Assembly: GCA_025084515.1 (NCBI GenBank)
Contig: JAJAGP010003171.1
Coordinates: 18,125-82,124 of the forward strand
Length of the DNA stretch: 64,000 bases
Reading direction: 5' to 3'
Source of the DNA: Ancistrus triradiatus
Lineage: Eukaryota; Chordata; Actinopteri; Siluriformes; Loricariidae
Part shown: one piece after another, positions 32,193 to 44,834 of the stretch
Position numbering within the stretch: position 1 is the stretch's first letter
Layout of the letters: each line of letters opens with the position of its first letter
Notes under the pieces: model-generated
What the model was told of the DNA's origin: nothing
The model's database searches: none
The model's input: the letters and a program-made list of their open reading frames with translations, nothing else
Position numbers and translations under genes: made by a program

Positions 32193-35100
32193 GTGAGAAA
32201 TTATTGTAAGCTGGGAGAAGAACAAATGTTCTCTGGTGAAGCAGCACTAACTAGATCAAAACACGATGTGTGTAATGAGGAAGATGTAGAAGTGTAATAT
32301 TTATGGTTTGATGTGTTTTAGTTTGAGTGAGAGATCAGATTCACCTGAACCCAGCTGTGTGTCCATGAAGAGTGACTGGTCTATGGAATATGCCCCTGAA
32401 TTTAAAGATGGAAATTATTTTACTGATCTGAGGTCAGTTTAATCTCATGTTTTAGAGTACTGTTTCTTTCAGTCCCACCTGATGAAATTCCTCATATTAA
32501 TGAATTAATAAAAAACGTTGAAATTACTGTATAAAAGAAGTGTCCAGTACATGTCTGTGCATTTATTGTTGTTCAGGTGTTTAGACACACTGTTTTGTTT
32601 TTTCATAGAACCCAACATGAGAAATCAACAGTCACTAACAGAAGTCAGCTGGAATCCATATTAAAGGTTTGTACAGTGTTTGTGTTCATATATGTCATTA
32701 TAAAGCACTGTGTGTTCAATGACTTCTTCTGGTGCAGATTTATAGCTGTGGTGTATTATACTGTACTCCAGGTTTTGCTAGTATAAATAGCCTACAGCCT
32801 TAAAACACCCTTTTACTGAAATGCTATGTTTATTCCTCACCAGGAACTGGAGCATAAGGTCATCACTCTGCTACAGAAAGAGCTAAAGAGGTTCAAACAG
32901 CTACTGAGTCCAGATTACCCATCATGCTCTGAGAAGCAACTGGAGGAGGAGAAAGATCTGAGCAGTGTCAGAGAGGGGGCGCTGAAGATCACACTGCATG
33001 TCCTGAAGAACATGAAGCAGACAGAGCTCGCTAACACACTGCTAAAGAGTAAGAGCTCTGAATGATAGAATTACTGAATTAGAGTAACTTCAGAGAAAGA
33101 AACTGATCCATACTTATCATAGCTCTTCATCTACCATCAGTTTTTAATCATTTATTCACATCCTAATCAATAAAGTTTTATAGGAAGCAGTAGCTCATAG
33201 AGATGCTCAGATAGCTTTATCTTTAAGGATCTATTAATGTTACTGAACAGATAAATATAATTTAGTAAAGTTTTTTTATACTTTGCTTAATGATCATGCA
33301 GTAAGATCTGTATCTTTCTATTCTGGTTATTAGAGCTAAAGGTCTCGGTGTGTCAGAACAAACTCAAATCCAAACTGAGAGAAAAATCTAAAAGTATTAC
33401 TGAAGGAATCTCCCAGCATGGAAGCTCAGCTCTTCTGAATGAGATCTACACAGAGCTCTACATCACAGAGGGCTGGAGTGGAGAGATCAATAATGAACAT
33501 GAGGTCAGACAGATTGAGACAGCATCCAGGAGGCCAGCAACACAGGAGAAACCCATCAAATGTAACGAGCTCTTTAAAGACAAGTCCATCAGAAGTGTGC
33601 TGACTAAAGGAGTGGCTGGCATTGGAAAAACAGTCTCGGTGCAGAAGTTCATTCTGGACTGGGCTGAAGGAAAAGCAAATCAGGACATCATGTTTATGTT
33701 TCCACTTCCTTTTAGAGAGCTAAATTTGATGAAGCAGAAGAAGCTCAGTCTGATGAAACTTCTTTGTGACTTTTTCCCAGAAATGAAAGAATTACAATCA
33801 ATAAGCTGTGATTTCTATAAAGTTCTGTTTATCTTTGATGGTCTGGATGAGTGTCGACTTCCTCTAAATTTCCAAAACAATAAGAGGTTGTGTGATGTAA
33901 CAGAATCAGCCTCAGTGGATGTTCTTCTGACAAACCTCATCAAGGGGAATCTGCTTCCCTCTGCTCTCCTCTGGATAACCTCTCGACCAGCAGCAGCCAA
34001 TCAGATCCCTCCTGAGTGTGTAGATCAGGTAACCGATGTACGAGGGTTCAGTGATCCTCAGAAAGACGAGTACTTCAGGAAGAGGATCAGCCTTCAGAGC
34101 CTGGCCAATCAAATCATCAGCCACATGAAGTCCTCAAGAAGCCTCTACATCATGTGCCACCTTCCAGTTTTCTGCTGGATTTCAGCCTCTGTTCTAGAGA
34201 GAATGCTGGGTAAAGCAGAAGGTATAGAGATCCCCAAAACTCTGACTCAAATGTTCACCTACTTCCTGATCTTTCAGATCAAACACAAGCACCAAAAATA
34301 CCATGGGAAATATGAGCTGGATTCTGAGCAGAGCAGAAAGAGCATTCTGGCACTGGGAAAACTGGCTTTCCAACAGCTGGAGAAAGGAAACCTGATCTTC
34401 TATGAGGAAGACCTGAGAGAGTGTGGCATTGGTGTGAGAGAAGCATCAGTGTACTCAGGAGTCTGCACTCAGATCTTCAGAGAGGAGTTTGAACTGCATC
34501 TGGGGAAGGCCTTCAGCTTTGTACATCTGAGTGTTCAGGAGTTTCTGGCTGCTATATTTGCATTTCTCCGCTTCTTCCTGAAAAACAAAAATGTAATCAC
34601 AAAGGAATCTTATGGATTTTTTTCCAGCTTCAAACATCCAATGTCTGACTTCCTGAAGAGTGCAGTGGACAAGGCCTTACAGAGTGAGAATGGACACCTG
34701 GACCTTTTCCTCCGCTTCCTCCTGGGTCTCTCACTGGAGTCCAATCAGACTCTCTTACGAGGCATCCTGCCACAGACAGGAAGTAGCTCTCACAGCAAAC
34801 AGGAAACAGTTCAGTACATCAAGAAGAAGCTCAGTGAGAATCTCTCTCCAGAGAGATCCATCAATCTGTTCCACTGTCTGAATGAACTGAATGATCAGTC
34901 TCTAAAACAGGAAGTTCAAACTTACCTGAACAGAGGAGGAAACAGCAGCAGTCTGGATGGAGTCAGTCTCTCTCCTGCTCATTGGGCAGCTCTGGTGTTT
35001 GTGCTGCTGAACTCAGAAGAGAAGCTGGATGAGTTTGATTTGAGTAAATATTACAGATCAGATGAATGTCTTCTGAAGCTGCTGCCAGTGGTGAAAGCAT

Positions 35101-38100
35101 CCAGAACAGCTGAGTGAGTGTTTATTTGTTAATAAGCAGACTTCCACTCAAATCTGTGTTTATTAAAATGTTTAGGTGTTGTGGATCTGTAGTTTAAGTT
35201 TACATTAAAGAGACAGTACAACTCATTTAAAACATAGTTAGAATAACAATGTTGTAGGATGTGGTCCAGGTAGAACTGGTGCAGAGCAAAAACTTAAAGG
35301 ACAAGGCAGAAGACATCTGCCAGTGTTTGCATCACCTGATTGTATGTACTGTGTGTATGTTTGTGTGTGTTATTATTATTTATCTCTCAGGTTGGGTGGG
35401 TGTAATCTAACAGAGGAAAGTTGTGCAGCTCTGTCCTCAGTTCTCAGTTCAAACTCCTCCAGTCTGGAACATCTGGACCTGAGTTACAATAATCTGCAGG
35501 ATTCAGGAGTGATACTGCTCTCTGCTGGACTGGAGAAGCCGCACTGTAACCTGGAGATACTAAGGTGAACTAGTGTGTCCTCTTGGTATCTCACTTCAGA
35601 AAGATAAAAATCTGATCTGAGCTGAGCTGATCCAGATGAATATGCCTAATAGTGTCTAATAGTAGTAAGATCTACAAACACTGTATCTTTATTTCATGGG
35701 TTTATCCTGACAGAGGAACCTTGAATTCTTTTTTATCTTCTTAAAACAACCAATGGAAATATCTTATTCACATTCTGTTTGCTGAAGTAGAAACACTGTA
35801 TTATATCTGCAGAAATGTCATATTTAAAAATCAACTTATTGCATATTTCAAATGGCATATTACAAATCTTGTTTTTGTTTATTTATTAACATTGCATCAG
35901 CATCAACAGGTTTTCAGAAAATCAGCCAGGTTACATTGATACTAGCCAAGACACATTCATTTACATTTACATTCACATTTACATTTACAGCATTTAGCAG
36001 ACGCCCTTATCCAGAGCGACTTACAAAAGTGCTTTGTAATCCTAGGAGATAGAACCTCATATTAGTACAAGTAAACAATAGCTCAAGTACACAATCCAAC
36101 TACAACCTGCTCGTATCTGGTGTAAAGAATTTTTTTTTTATAAATGGAGGATATGCAGTTTTATTCACTCAAGTGCTGGGTGAAGAGGTGAGTCTTTAAT
36201 CACCTCTTGAAGACAGCAAGAGACTCAGCCATACGGACATCCAGTGGAAGTTCATTCCACCACCTGGGTGCCAGGACGGAGAAGAGTCTTGAAGCTTGTC
36301 TTCCTTTAATCTTACGTGGAGGCTCCAGTCGGGCCAAGCTCGTACCTCGGAGGGTGCAAGGTACAGAATGTGGTTTGATTAGAGCTTTTAGGTAAGATGG
36401 CGCTGTTCCATTCTTGGCTTTGTAGGTGAGCGTCAAGGTTTTGTATCTGATGCGGGCAGCTACAGGGAGCCAGTGAAGTGAGCGCAGCAGTGGGGTGACA
36501 TGAGAAAACTTGGGAAGATTGAAAACCAGACGAGCCGCTGCATTCTGAATCAGTTGCAGGGGTCTGATTGCACACATTAGAAGACCAGCCAGAAGAGCAT
36601 TGCAGTAATCCAGTTTTGTTACAACAGGAGAGTGGACAAGCACTTGGGTGGCTTCTCTGAAAAGGAAGGGTCGGATTCTTCTGATATTGTAGAGAAGGTA
36701 CCTGCATGACTGGGTCAGTTTGGAAATATGAGCAGAGAAGCTCAGTTGGTTATCAAAGATCACTCCAAGGTTTCTTGCACTCTCAGAAGGTGTGATGGAG
36801 GAGTTCACCTGGGAGATGGCAAGATCTTGATAAGGGGACCCTTCTGCAGGAATGAAAAGCAGTTCTGTTTTGCTGTGGTTTAGCTTCAGATGATGAGCTG
36901 ACATCCATGATGAGATGCTCTCCAGACATGCTGAGATACGTGTGGTGACCTGCACATCTGATGGATCAAAAGAGAAAATGAGCTGAGTATCATCAGCATA
37001 ACAGTGATAGGAGAAGCCATGAGAGGTTATGAGTGTAGAGAGAGAAAAGAAGAGGTCCCAGAACTGAGCCTTGTGGAACTCCAGTTGTAAGAGCACGTGG
37101 TGCAGATATAGAACCTCTCCATGATACCTGATAAGATCGTCCCCCCAGGTAAGATGTAAGCCACTGCCAAGCAGAGCCTGTGATTCCAAGACTGGAGAGG
37201 ATAGAAAGGAGAATCTTATGGTCAAGTGTGTCAAAGGCAGCCGAAAGGTCAAGAAGGATCAGAACTGATGAAAGTCTGGATGCTCTAGCTGCATGAAGTT
37301 TCTCAGAAACAGCCACCAGTGCAGTTTCTGTGGAGTGAGCTGCTTTGAAGCCAGACTGGTTGTAATCCTGTAAGTCATTCTGTGTGACAAAGGTTGTCAA
37401 CTGGTTATACACACCCCGTTCAAGTATTTTGGAGAGGAAAGAAAGAAGTGATACTGGTATGTAGTTGTTGATGTCTGAGACATCGAGTGTAGGTTTCTTC
37501 AAGATAGGAATGACTCTGGCACTCTTGAAGGCAGAAGGAACATGACCAGATGTCAGGGAGTTGTTGATGATGGAGGAGATGAAGGGAAGAAGGTCTTGAG
37601 CAATCTTTTGCAGCACTGGTGATGGGATGGGGTCTAGTTGACATGTGGTAGGGTTGCTGGATGAGAGAAGTTGAAGTACATCATCAGTGGAGAGAGGAGA
37701 AAAACTTGTCAGGGTGTTGCATGGCTGCACATTTGCACTGGGGATAGTGGCAGGTGCAAATGACTGGCAGATCTTGTTTATCTTTTCTTCAAAGAAAGTG
37801 GCAAAGTCTTCAGCAGTTAAGGGGGATGACTGAGCAAGAAGAGGTGGGTTGAGGAGTGATGAGAAGACTGCGTGGAGTTTGCGTGGATCGGAAGCAGATT
37901 CTTCCAGCTTTCTTCTGTAGAAGGCTGTCTTGGTGGCAGTCACATCCGATGAGAATGTGGAAAGGAGCATACGATAGTGCTGAAGATCTGCATCAAGCTT
38001 GGGCTTCTTCCATTTTCTCTCAGCAGATCTAAGCTCTCTTCATGACCCACGCAGCACATCTAACAGCCAGGGGGCTGGACGAGAAGATTGTCTTGGTCTG

Positions 38101-41100
38101 GAGGAGAGAGGGCATAACAGATCAATTTTGGGCCAATTTTAGAGCAACCAATTAACTTAACGTGTTCTGGAATGTGGCAGAAAACCAGAGTAGAGAGAGT
38201 GAACAAACACAGACTCAGGGACAACATGCAAACTTGACACACGTGGAGTTCAAGGATGTGATCAAACCAGGCATCTGTGGAGCTATGCGGAGACTGGGCA
38301 CACTTGTGCCACTGTACCTCCAACAAATCATGTACTTTGACCAGGGTGTAAACTTACACTCTTCACAAAACAATACATGACATAAATTTAGAATATATTT
38401 GTATTTTCTTTCAGGCTCCGTGGTTGTATTTTGACAGAGAAAAGTTGTGCAGCTCTGTCCTCAGTTCTCAGTTCAAACTTTTCCAGTCTGAAACATCTGG
38501 ACCTGAGTGAGAATAATCTGCAGGATTCAGGAGTGATGCTGCTCTCTGCTGGACTGGACAATCCACACTGTAACCTGGAGATACTGCAGTAAGATCATCA
38601 CTTTCACACTGTCTGATGTGTTTGTGTGTGATGGCTTCACAGCTACAAGTGTTAAACATTCTCTTCATTTTAACATGTTAATATAATGCCAGTTAATATT
38701 AAAGTTCGGGTCTTGGGTTTAATTATTGACTGAGTCCAACCTGTAGTTGAATGTTGGAGATTAACCTGATCATTGTGGTCTCTTTTGAGATGGTGGTAAA
38801 ACTCTCATCTGTTATGGTGGCTGCTCATATTATCTTATAATCCATAACTTGTCCTTATAGTCACATAGGAAGTAGATGTATTCAGTTTCTTCTGATATCC
38901 CTTTTGGGACTGTCCATTAAGTATGATCATGGTGCAAGTTACCACCATAGTGCCTTCTCTCTTGGTATGTGTGATTCACTTTTTTCTCTCAGTGACCTTT
39001 TCTCTCAGGCTAAGACTTTTGCTCAGTAGTCATTGAGTGTAGGCCCTTTTTGGTTCCTCTCTTTGTCTAGTTCAGCCACAGTGAGTAGTCTGAAATTTTA
39101 GGTACCAAAAGTAAGTGTTGCTGAGGTAGGCAGGCATATAGTCTCCAGACCATAAGGAGTTTGGCCTGGTTGTAGCCATGGGCTATACGATAGAACACGC
39201 TATAAGATAGAATTTATAGTTCTTTGAGGAGCAGATGTTTCACAGTTTGCACATGGAGTTTGACTGTTGGTTTGAAAACGTAAGTCTATTATCATAAAGT
39301 AGAACATCTGGAATGCAATGGCTTGAAAATATGGACTTAAGGTGCACAAGTCAAGTCAGATTTATTTCTATAGCTATTTTTACAATGGAGTATTGTCTCA
39401 AAGCAACTTTATAATTTAGATTATCTTCAATTATCTAAGGACAATCCCAAATTGAGCAAGCCTAGGGTGACAGTGGCAAGGAAAAACTCCATAAACATTA
39501 TAAAGAAGAAACCTTGGGAGGACCAAGACCCAAAAAGGGACCTGACCTCCTTGGGCGGCTTAGATGATATATGCAAGAATGAAACTGTTATCTAATTAAT
39601 ATGTTCATAGTAATAGTTTAAATAAACAAAATAAATATTAATAGACAGACCACAACCATGTATTATATACAGTGGGGCAAAACTCTGGTGGATATCTGAT
39701 CAAACTGGCTAAACAGGTAGTAAATCTCAAAGTTCAGGGTTTAGGAGTAAAACTCAGTGAGTATCAGAACCTAAAGCTCTTATATGGGAATGTTATGAAT
39801 CTATACTTCATGTAAAGCTGCTTAGTTTAGTTTATAAAGTGATGTTTATCAGTGTGTGAACTGTCTGATGAGGTGCTCTAAATATTAGATAAGAAGATCA
39901 GGTGCCATGCTGTTGAGAGAGAAATTTTAAAGTTAACTTGGTATTTAATGTAAAATTCAAATATATATACAGTGGGGCAAAAAAGTATTTAGTCAGCAGC
40001 TGATTGTGCAAGTTCTCCTACTTAGAAAGATGAGAGAGGTCTGTAATTTTCATCATATGTACACTTCAACTATGAGAGACACAATGAGAAAAAAAATCCA
40101 AGAGATCACATTGAAGGATTTTTAAATAATTTAATTGTAAATCATTGTGTAAAATAAGTATTTGGTCACCCACAAACAAGCACACCCTCTCACAGACGTG
40201 TAACTTCTTCTTTAACAAGCTCTTCTGTCCTCCACTCATTACCTGTATTAATGGCACCTGTTTGACCTCATTATCTGTATAAAAGACACCTGTCCACAGC
40301 CTCAAACAGTCAGACTCCAAACTCAACCATGGCCAAAACCAAAGAGCTGTAGAAGGACACCAGGAAGAAAATTGTAGACCAGGCTGGGAAGAGTGAATCT
40401 ACAATAGGCAAGCAGGTTGGTGTGAATAAATCAACTGTGGGAACAATTGTAAGAAAATGGAAGACATACAAGACCATTGATAATCTCCCCGATCTGAGGC
40501 TCCACGCAAGATCTCATCCCGTGGGGTCAAAATGATCATGAGAACGGTGAGCAAAAATTCCAGAACTACACGGAGGGACCTGATGAATGACCTGCAGAGA
40601 GCTGGGACCAAAGTAACAAGGCTACCACACTACGCCGAGAGGGACTCAGATCCTGCAGTACCAGGCGTGCCCCCCTGCTTAAGCCAGTACATGTCCAGGT
40701 TCATCTGAAGTTTGCCAGAGAGCATATGGATGACCCAGAAGAGGATTGGGAGTATATAATGTGGTCAGATGAAACCAAAATAGAACTTTTTGGTAAAAAC
40801 TCAACTCGCCATGTTTGGAGGTTTGAGTTGCGCCATACCTACTGGGAAATATGGGGGTGGAAACATCATGCTTTGGGGCTGCAGAGGGGGCAGGACGACT
40901 GATCCGTGTTAAAGGAAGAATGAACGGGGCCATGTATCGTGAGATTTTAAGCCAAAACCTCCTTCCATGAGTGAGAGCATTGAAGATGGAACGTGGCTGG
41001 GGCTTCCAGCATGACAGTGATCCCAAACACACCACTCGGGCAACGAAGGAGTGGCTCCGTAAAAAGCATTTCAAGGTCCTGGAGTGGCCTAGCCAGTCTC

Positions 41101-44100
41101 CAGACCGCAGCCCCATAGAACATTTGTGGAGGGAGTTGAAAGTCTGTGTTGCCCCAAAACATCACTGCTCTAGAGGAGATCTGCATGGAGGAATGGGCCA
41201 AAATACCAGCTACATTGTGTGCCAACCTGGTGAAGACTTACAGGAAACGTTTGATCTCTGTCATTGTCAACAAAGGTTATGTTACAAAATAATGAGTTGT
41301 ACCAAATTTATTGACCAAATACTTATTTTCCACTATGGTTTACAATTAGATTCTTTTAAAATCCTACAATGTGATTTCCTAGATTTTTTTCCTCATTTTG
41401 TCTCTCATAGTTGGTGTACCTATGATGAAAATTACAGACTTCTCTCATCTTTCTAAGTCGGAGAACTTGTACAATCAGTGGCTGACTAAATACATTTTTG
41501 CCCCACTGTATGTTGTCTTGGACGTTTCCTCAAATTTGGACCATACAATATTTACTCCCATGGAACCTGAACTTTTCTGCACCTAGTGTGTGTTGGAGGA
41601 CATTCTCTGAGGAATATTTTGCCTAGTTTGCAGCTTGCCTGGTATGTGTTTTGCTCTTCTAAACAAGTTCATTTAATTGATAAATTATGATTTGCCACCA
41701 TACTGATTCTACATATTGTTTACATGTAGAAACCCCCCTGATGAGAACTGTGCAATATATCCAGTAGTGTCACGACCCCTGTATGCTGGATAAACTAGGT
41801 CATTCTGTCTGACCTGACTGCATATAAGCAGTATAAGCAATCAGTCACAGCGATCTGTTCCACTTCTGTTATGGAGTTGCTTAGGAAAAGTGGGACTCAT
41901 CCTTGATGTTGATAGAGAACATGGTGATGATAGTGTTTGCCTGTTGTACTGGCTGTTGTTGAGGCTTTGACATAGCTTTAAATACGTTTTAGTGTTTCTA
42001 AATGTAGAGTGTATGTATTTAGGTCTGTACATAGCACTGTGTAACATTTGAATTCAAACATGTTTAGTGTATATAGAGTCATCATACCCTGCCAGAATGC
42101 TTATCTTTTGTCATATCACACCCAATCACCTTACATCCAGTAACATTCCAGATCACATACCAGGCTACTTGACCCTCACCTGATATCAATTGTAGTGGTT
42201 TTCATTACAGAATAAAAGCGGCTGTTCCTTGAGGATTCCACTACTAGTATTTCATGTTCCTGTCATACTCATAAATCTTTTATGGCCCATATTGTTTGGT
42301 TTGTACATGTGACATGGTCTTTGTGAATTTGTAATTTGGACTGAAATTCAAGCAATAAACAAACAATAAATACTTGCACATATCCAATTCTGTATGTGTG
42401 TGTCATGTATGTGTTACAGTGTGGGTTCCAGATGTACTGTAGAAAGCTCTGACATTTTTTTCTCTCTCAGGTTGTATAAGTGTAATCTAACAGGGGAAAG
42501 TTGTGCAGCTCTGGCCTCAGTTCTCAGTTCAAACTCCTCCAGTCTGAAACATCTGGACCTGAGTGAGAATAATCTGCAGGATTCAGGAGTGATACTGCTC
42601 TCTGCTGGACTGGGAGATCTAGACTGTAACCTGGAGATACTGGAGTAAGATTATTACTTTCACACTGTGGATACAGAAAATCCCTCTGTAATCCATTCAG
42701 AAGCTGATATTTAATTGTGTAGGAGTGTGTGTTACTCCTGTAAGTGTGTATAATGTAATATTCTGATATTCATAAGACATAACACTCTCTCTTCATCATT
42801 CATGTGTTATTATCTGAGATTCTATTCATTGTTTCTGAGAGAGAAAGTGATTGTGTGGTGATGTGTGAGTTCTTTCTTTTCTCTGCAGGTTGTGTAGTTG
42901 TTCTATTACAGATGAAGGTTGTGCTGCTCTGGCTTCAGCTGTGGGATCAAAAGCCTCACAACACCTGAGAGAGCTTAATTTTTTCGGCAATAAACCAAGT
43001 GAAGCAGGAGTGAAGATATTCTTAGATCTACTGAAAGAGCCATATTGTATCCTGGAGATACAATAGTGAGTTACTGTTACTTTATATACAGTGTGTGTGT
43101 ATATATGTGTATATATATACTGTACACACACACTACAGCAAGCCATATATATAAATATAAGGAATATATATAAATATGTGTGTATATATACGCCACATTT
43201 CAGGCTTCAAACATAAAGATATGAAATTGTAATTTTTTGTGAAGAATCAACAACAAGTGGGACACAATCGTGAAGTGGAATGAAATTTATTGGATGTTTT
43301 AAACTCTTTTTAGAAAAAAAAACTGAAAAGTGGGGCGTGCAAAATTATTCGGCCTCTTTACTTTCAGTGCAGCAAACTCACTCCAGAAGTTCAGTGAGGA
43401 TCTCTGAATGATCCAATGTTGACCTAAATGACTGATGATGATGAACAGAATCCACCTGTGTGTAATCAAGTCTCCGTATAAATGCACATGCTCTGTGATA
43501 GTCTCAGAGTTCTGTTTAAAGCGCAGAAAGCATCATGAAGACCAAGGAACACACCACGCAGGTCCGAGATACTGTTGTGGAGAAGTTTAAAGCTGCATTT
43601 GGATACAAAAAGATTTCCCAAGCTGTAAACATCTCAAGGAGCACTGTGCAAGCGATCATACTGAAATGGAAGGAGTATCAGACCACTGCAAATCTACCAA
43701 GACCCGGCCGTCCCTCTAAACTTTCAGCTCAAACAAGGAGAAGACTGATCAGAGATGCAGCCAAGAGGCTCATGATCACTCTGGATGAACTGCAGAGATC
43801 TACAGCTGAGGTGGGAAACAATCAGTCGTACACTGCACAAATCTGGCCTTTATGGAAGAGTGGCAAGAAGAAAGCCATTTCTCAAAGATATCCATAAAAA
43901 GTTTGCCACAAGCCACCTGGGAGACACACCAAACATGTGGAAGAAGGTGCTATGGTCAGACGAACTTTTTGGCCACAATGCAAAACGTTATGTTTGGCGT
44001 AAAAGCAACACAGCTCATCACCCTGAACGCACCATCCCCACTGTCAAACATGGTGGTGGCAGCATCATGGTTTGGGCCTGCTTTTCTTCAGCAGGGACAG

Positions 44101-44797
44101 GGAAGATGGTTAAAATTGATGGGAAGATGGGTGGATCCAAATACAGGACCATTCTGGAAGAAAACCTGTTGGAGTCTGCAAAAGACCTGAGACTGGGACG
44201 GAGATTCATCTTCCAACAAGACAATGATCCAAAACATAAAGCAAAAATCTACAATGGAGTGGTTCACAGATAACATATCCAAGTGTTAGAATGGCAAAGT
44301 CAAAGTCCCAGACCTGAAATCCAATCGAGAATCTGTGGAAAGAGCTGCAAACTGCTGGATCACAAACGCTCTCCCACTCCAACCTCACTGAGCTCCAGCA
44401 GCTGCTTTGCAAGGAAGAATGGGCAAAAATGTCATTCTCTCGATGTGCAAAACTGATAGAGACATACCCCAAGCGACTTGCAGCTGTAATCGCAGCAAAA
44501 AGGTGGCGCTACAAAGTATTAACGCAAGGGGGCCGAATAATTTTGCACGCCCCACTTTTCAGTTTTTTATTTCTAAAAAAAAGTTTAAAATATCCAATAA
44601 ATTTTGTTTCACTTCACGATTGTGTCCCACTTGTTGTTGATTCTTCACAAAAAATTACAATTTCATATCTTTATGTTTAAAGTCTGAAATGTGGCAAAAG
44701 GTTGAAAAGTTCAAGGGGGCCGAATACTTTTTGCAATGCACTGTGTGTGTGCTTGTGTGTGGTGTGTGTGGTTGTGTGTGTGGAGTATGTATGTATG

Positions 44798-44834
<37 letters not shown>

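Noticed and set aside
41767..42269. A confident solo LTR
   Set aside because: Promoter and polyadenylation-like motifs are in the right order, but no target duplication was found, so it was kept only at low confidence.
43061..43068. A premature stop in the last LRR exon of gene C (CAATAGTGAG)
   Set aside because: The TAG arises only if the donor is read through; splicing at 43065 to 45491 gives TAC, and the whole frame then closes properly.
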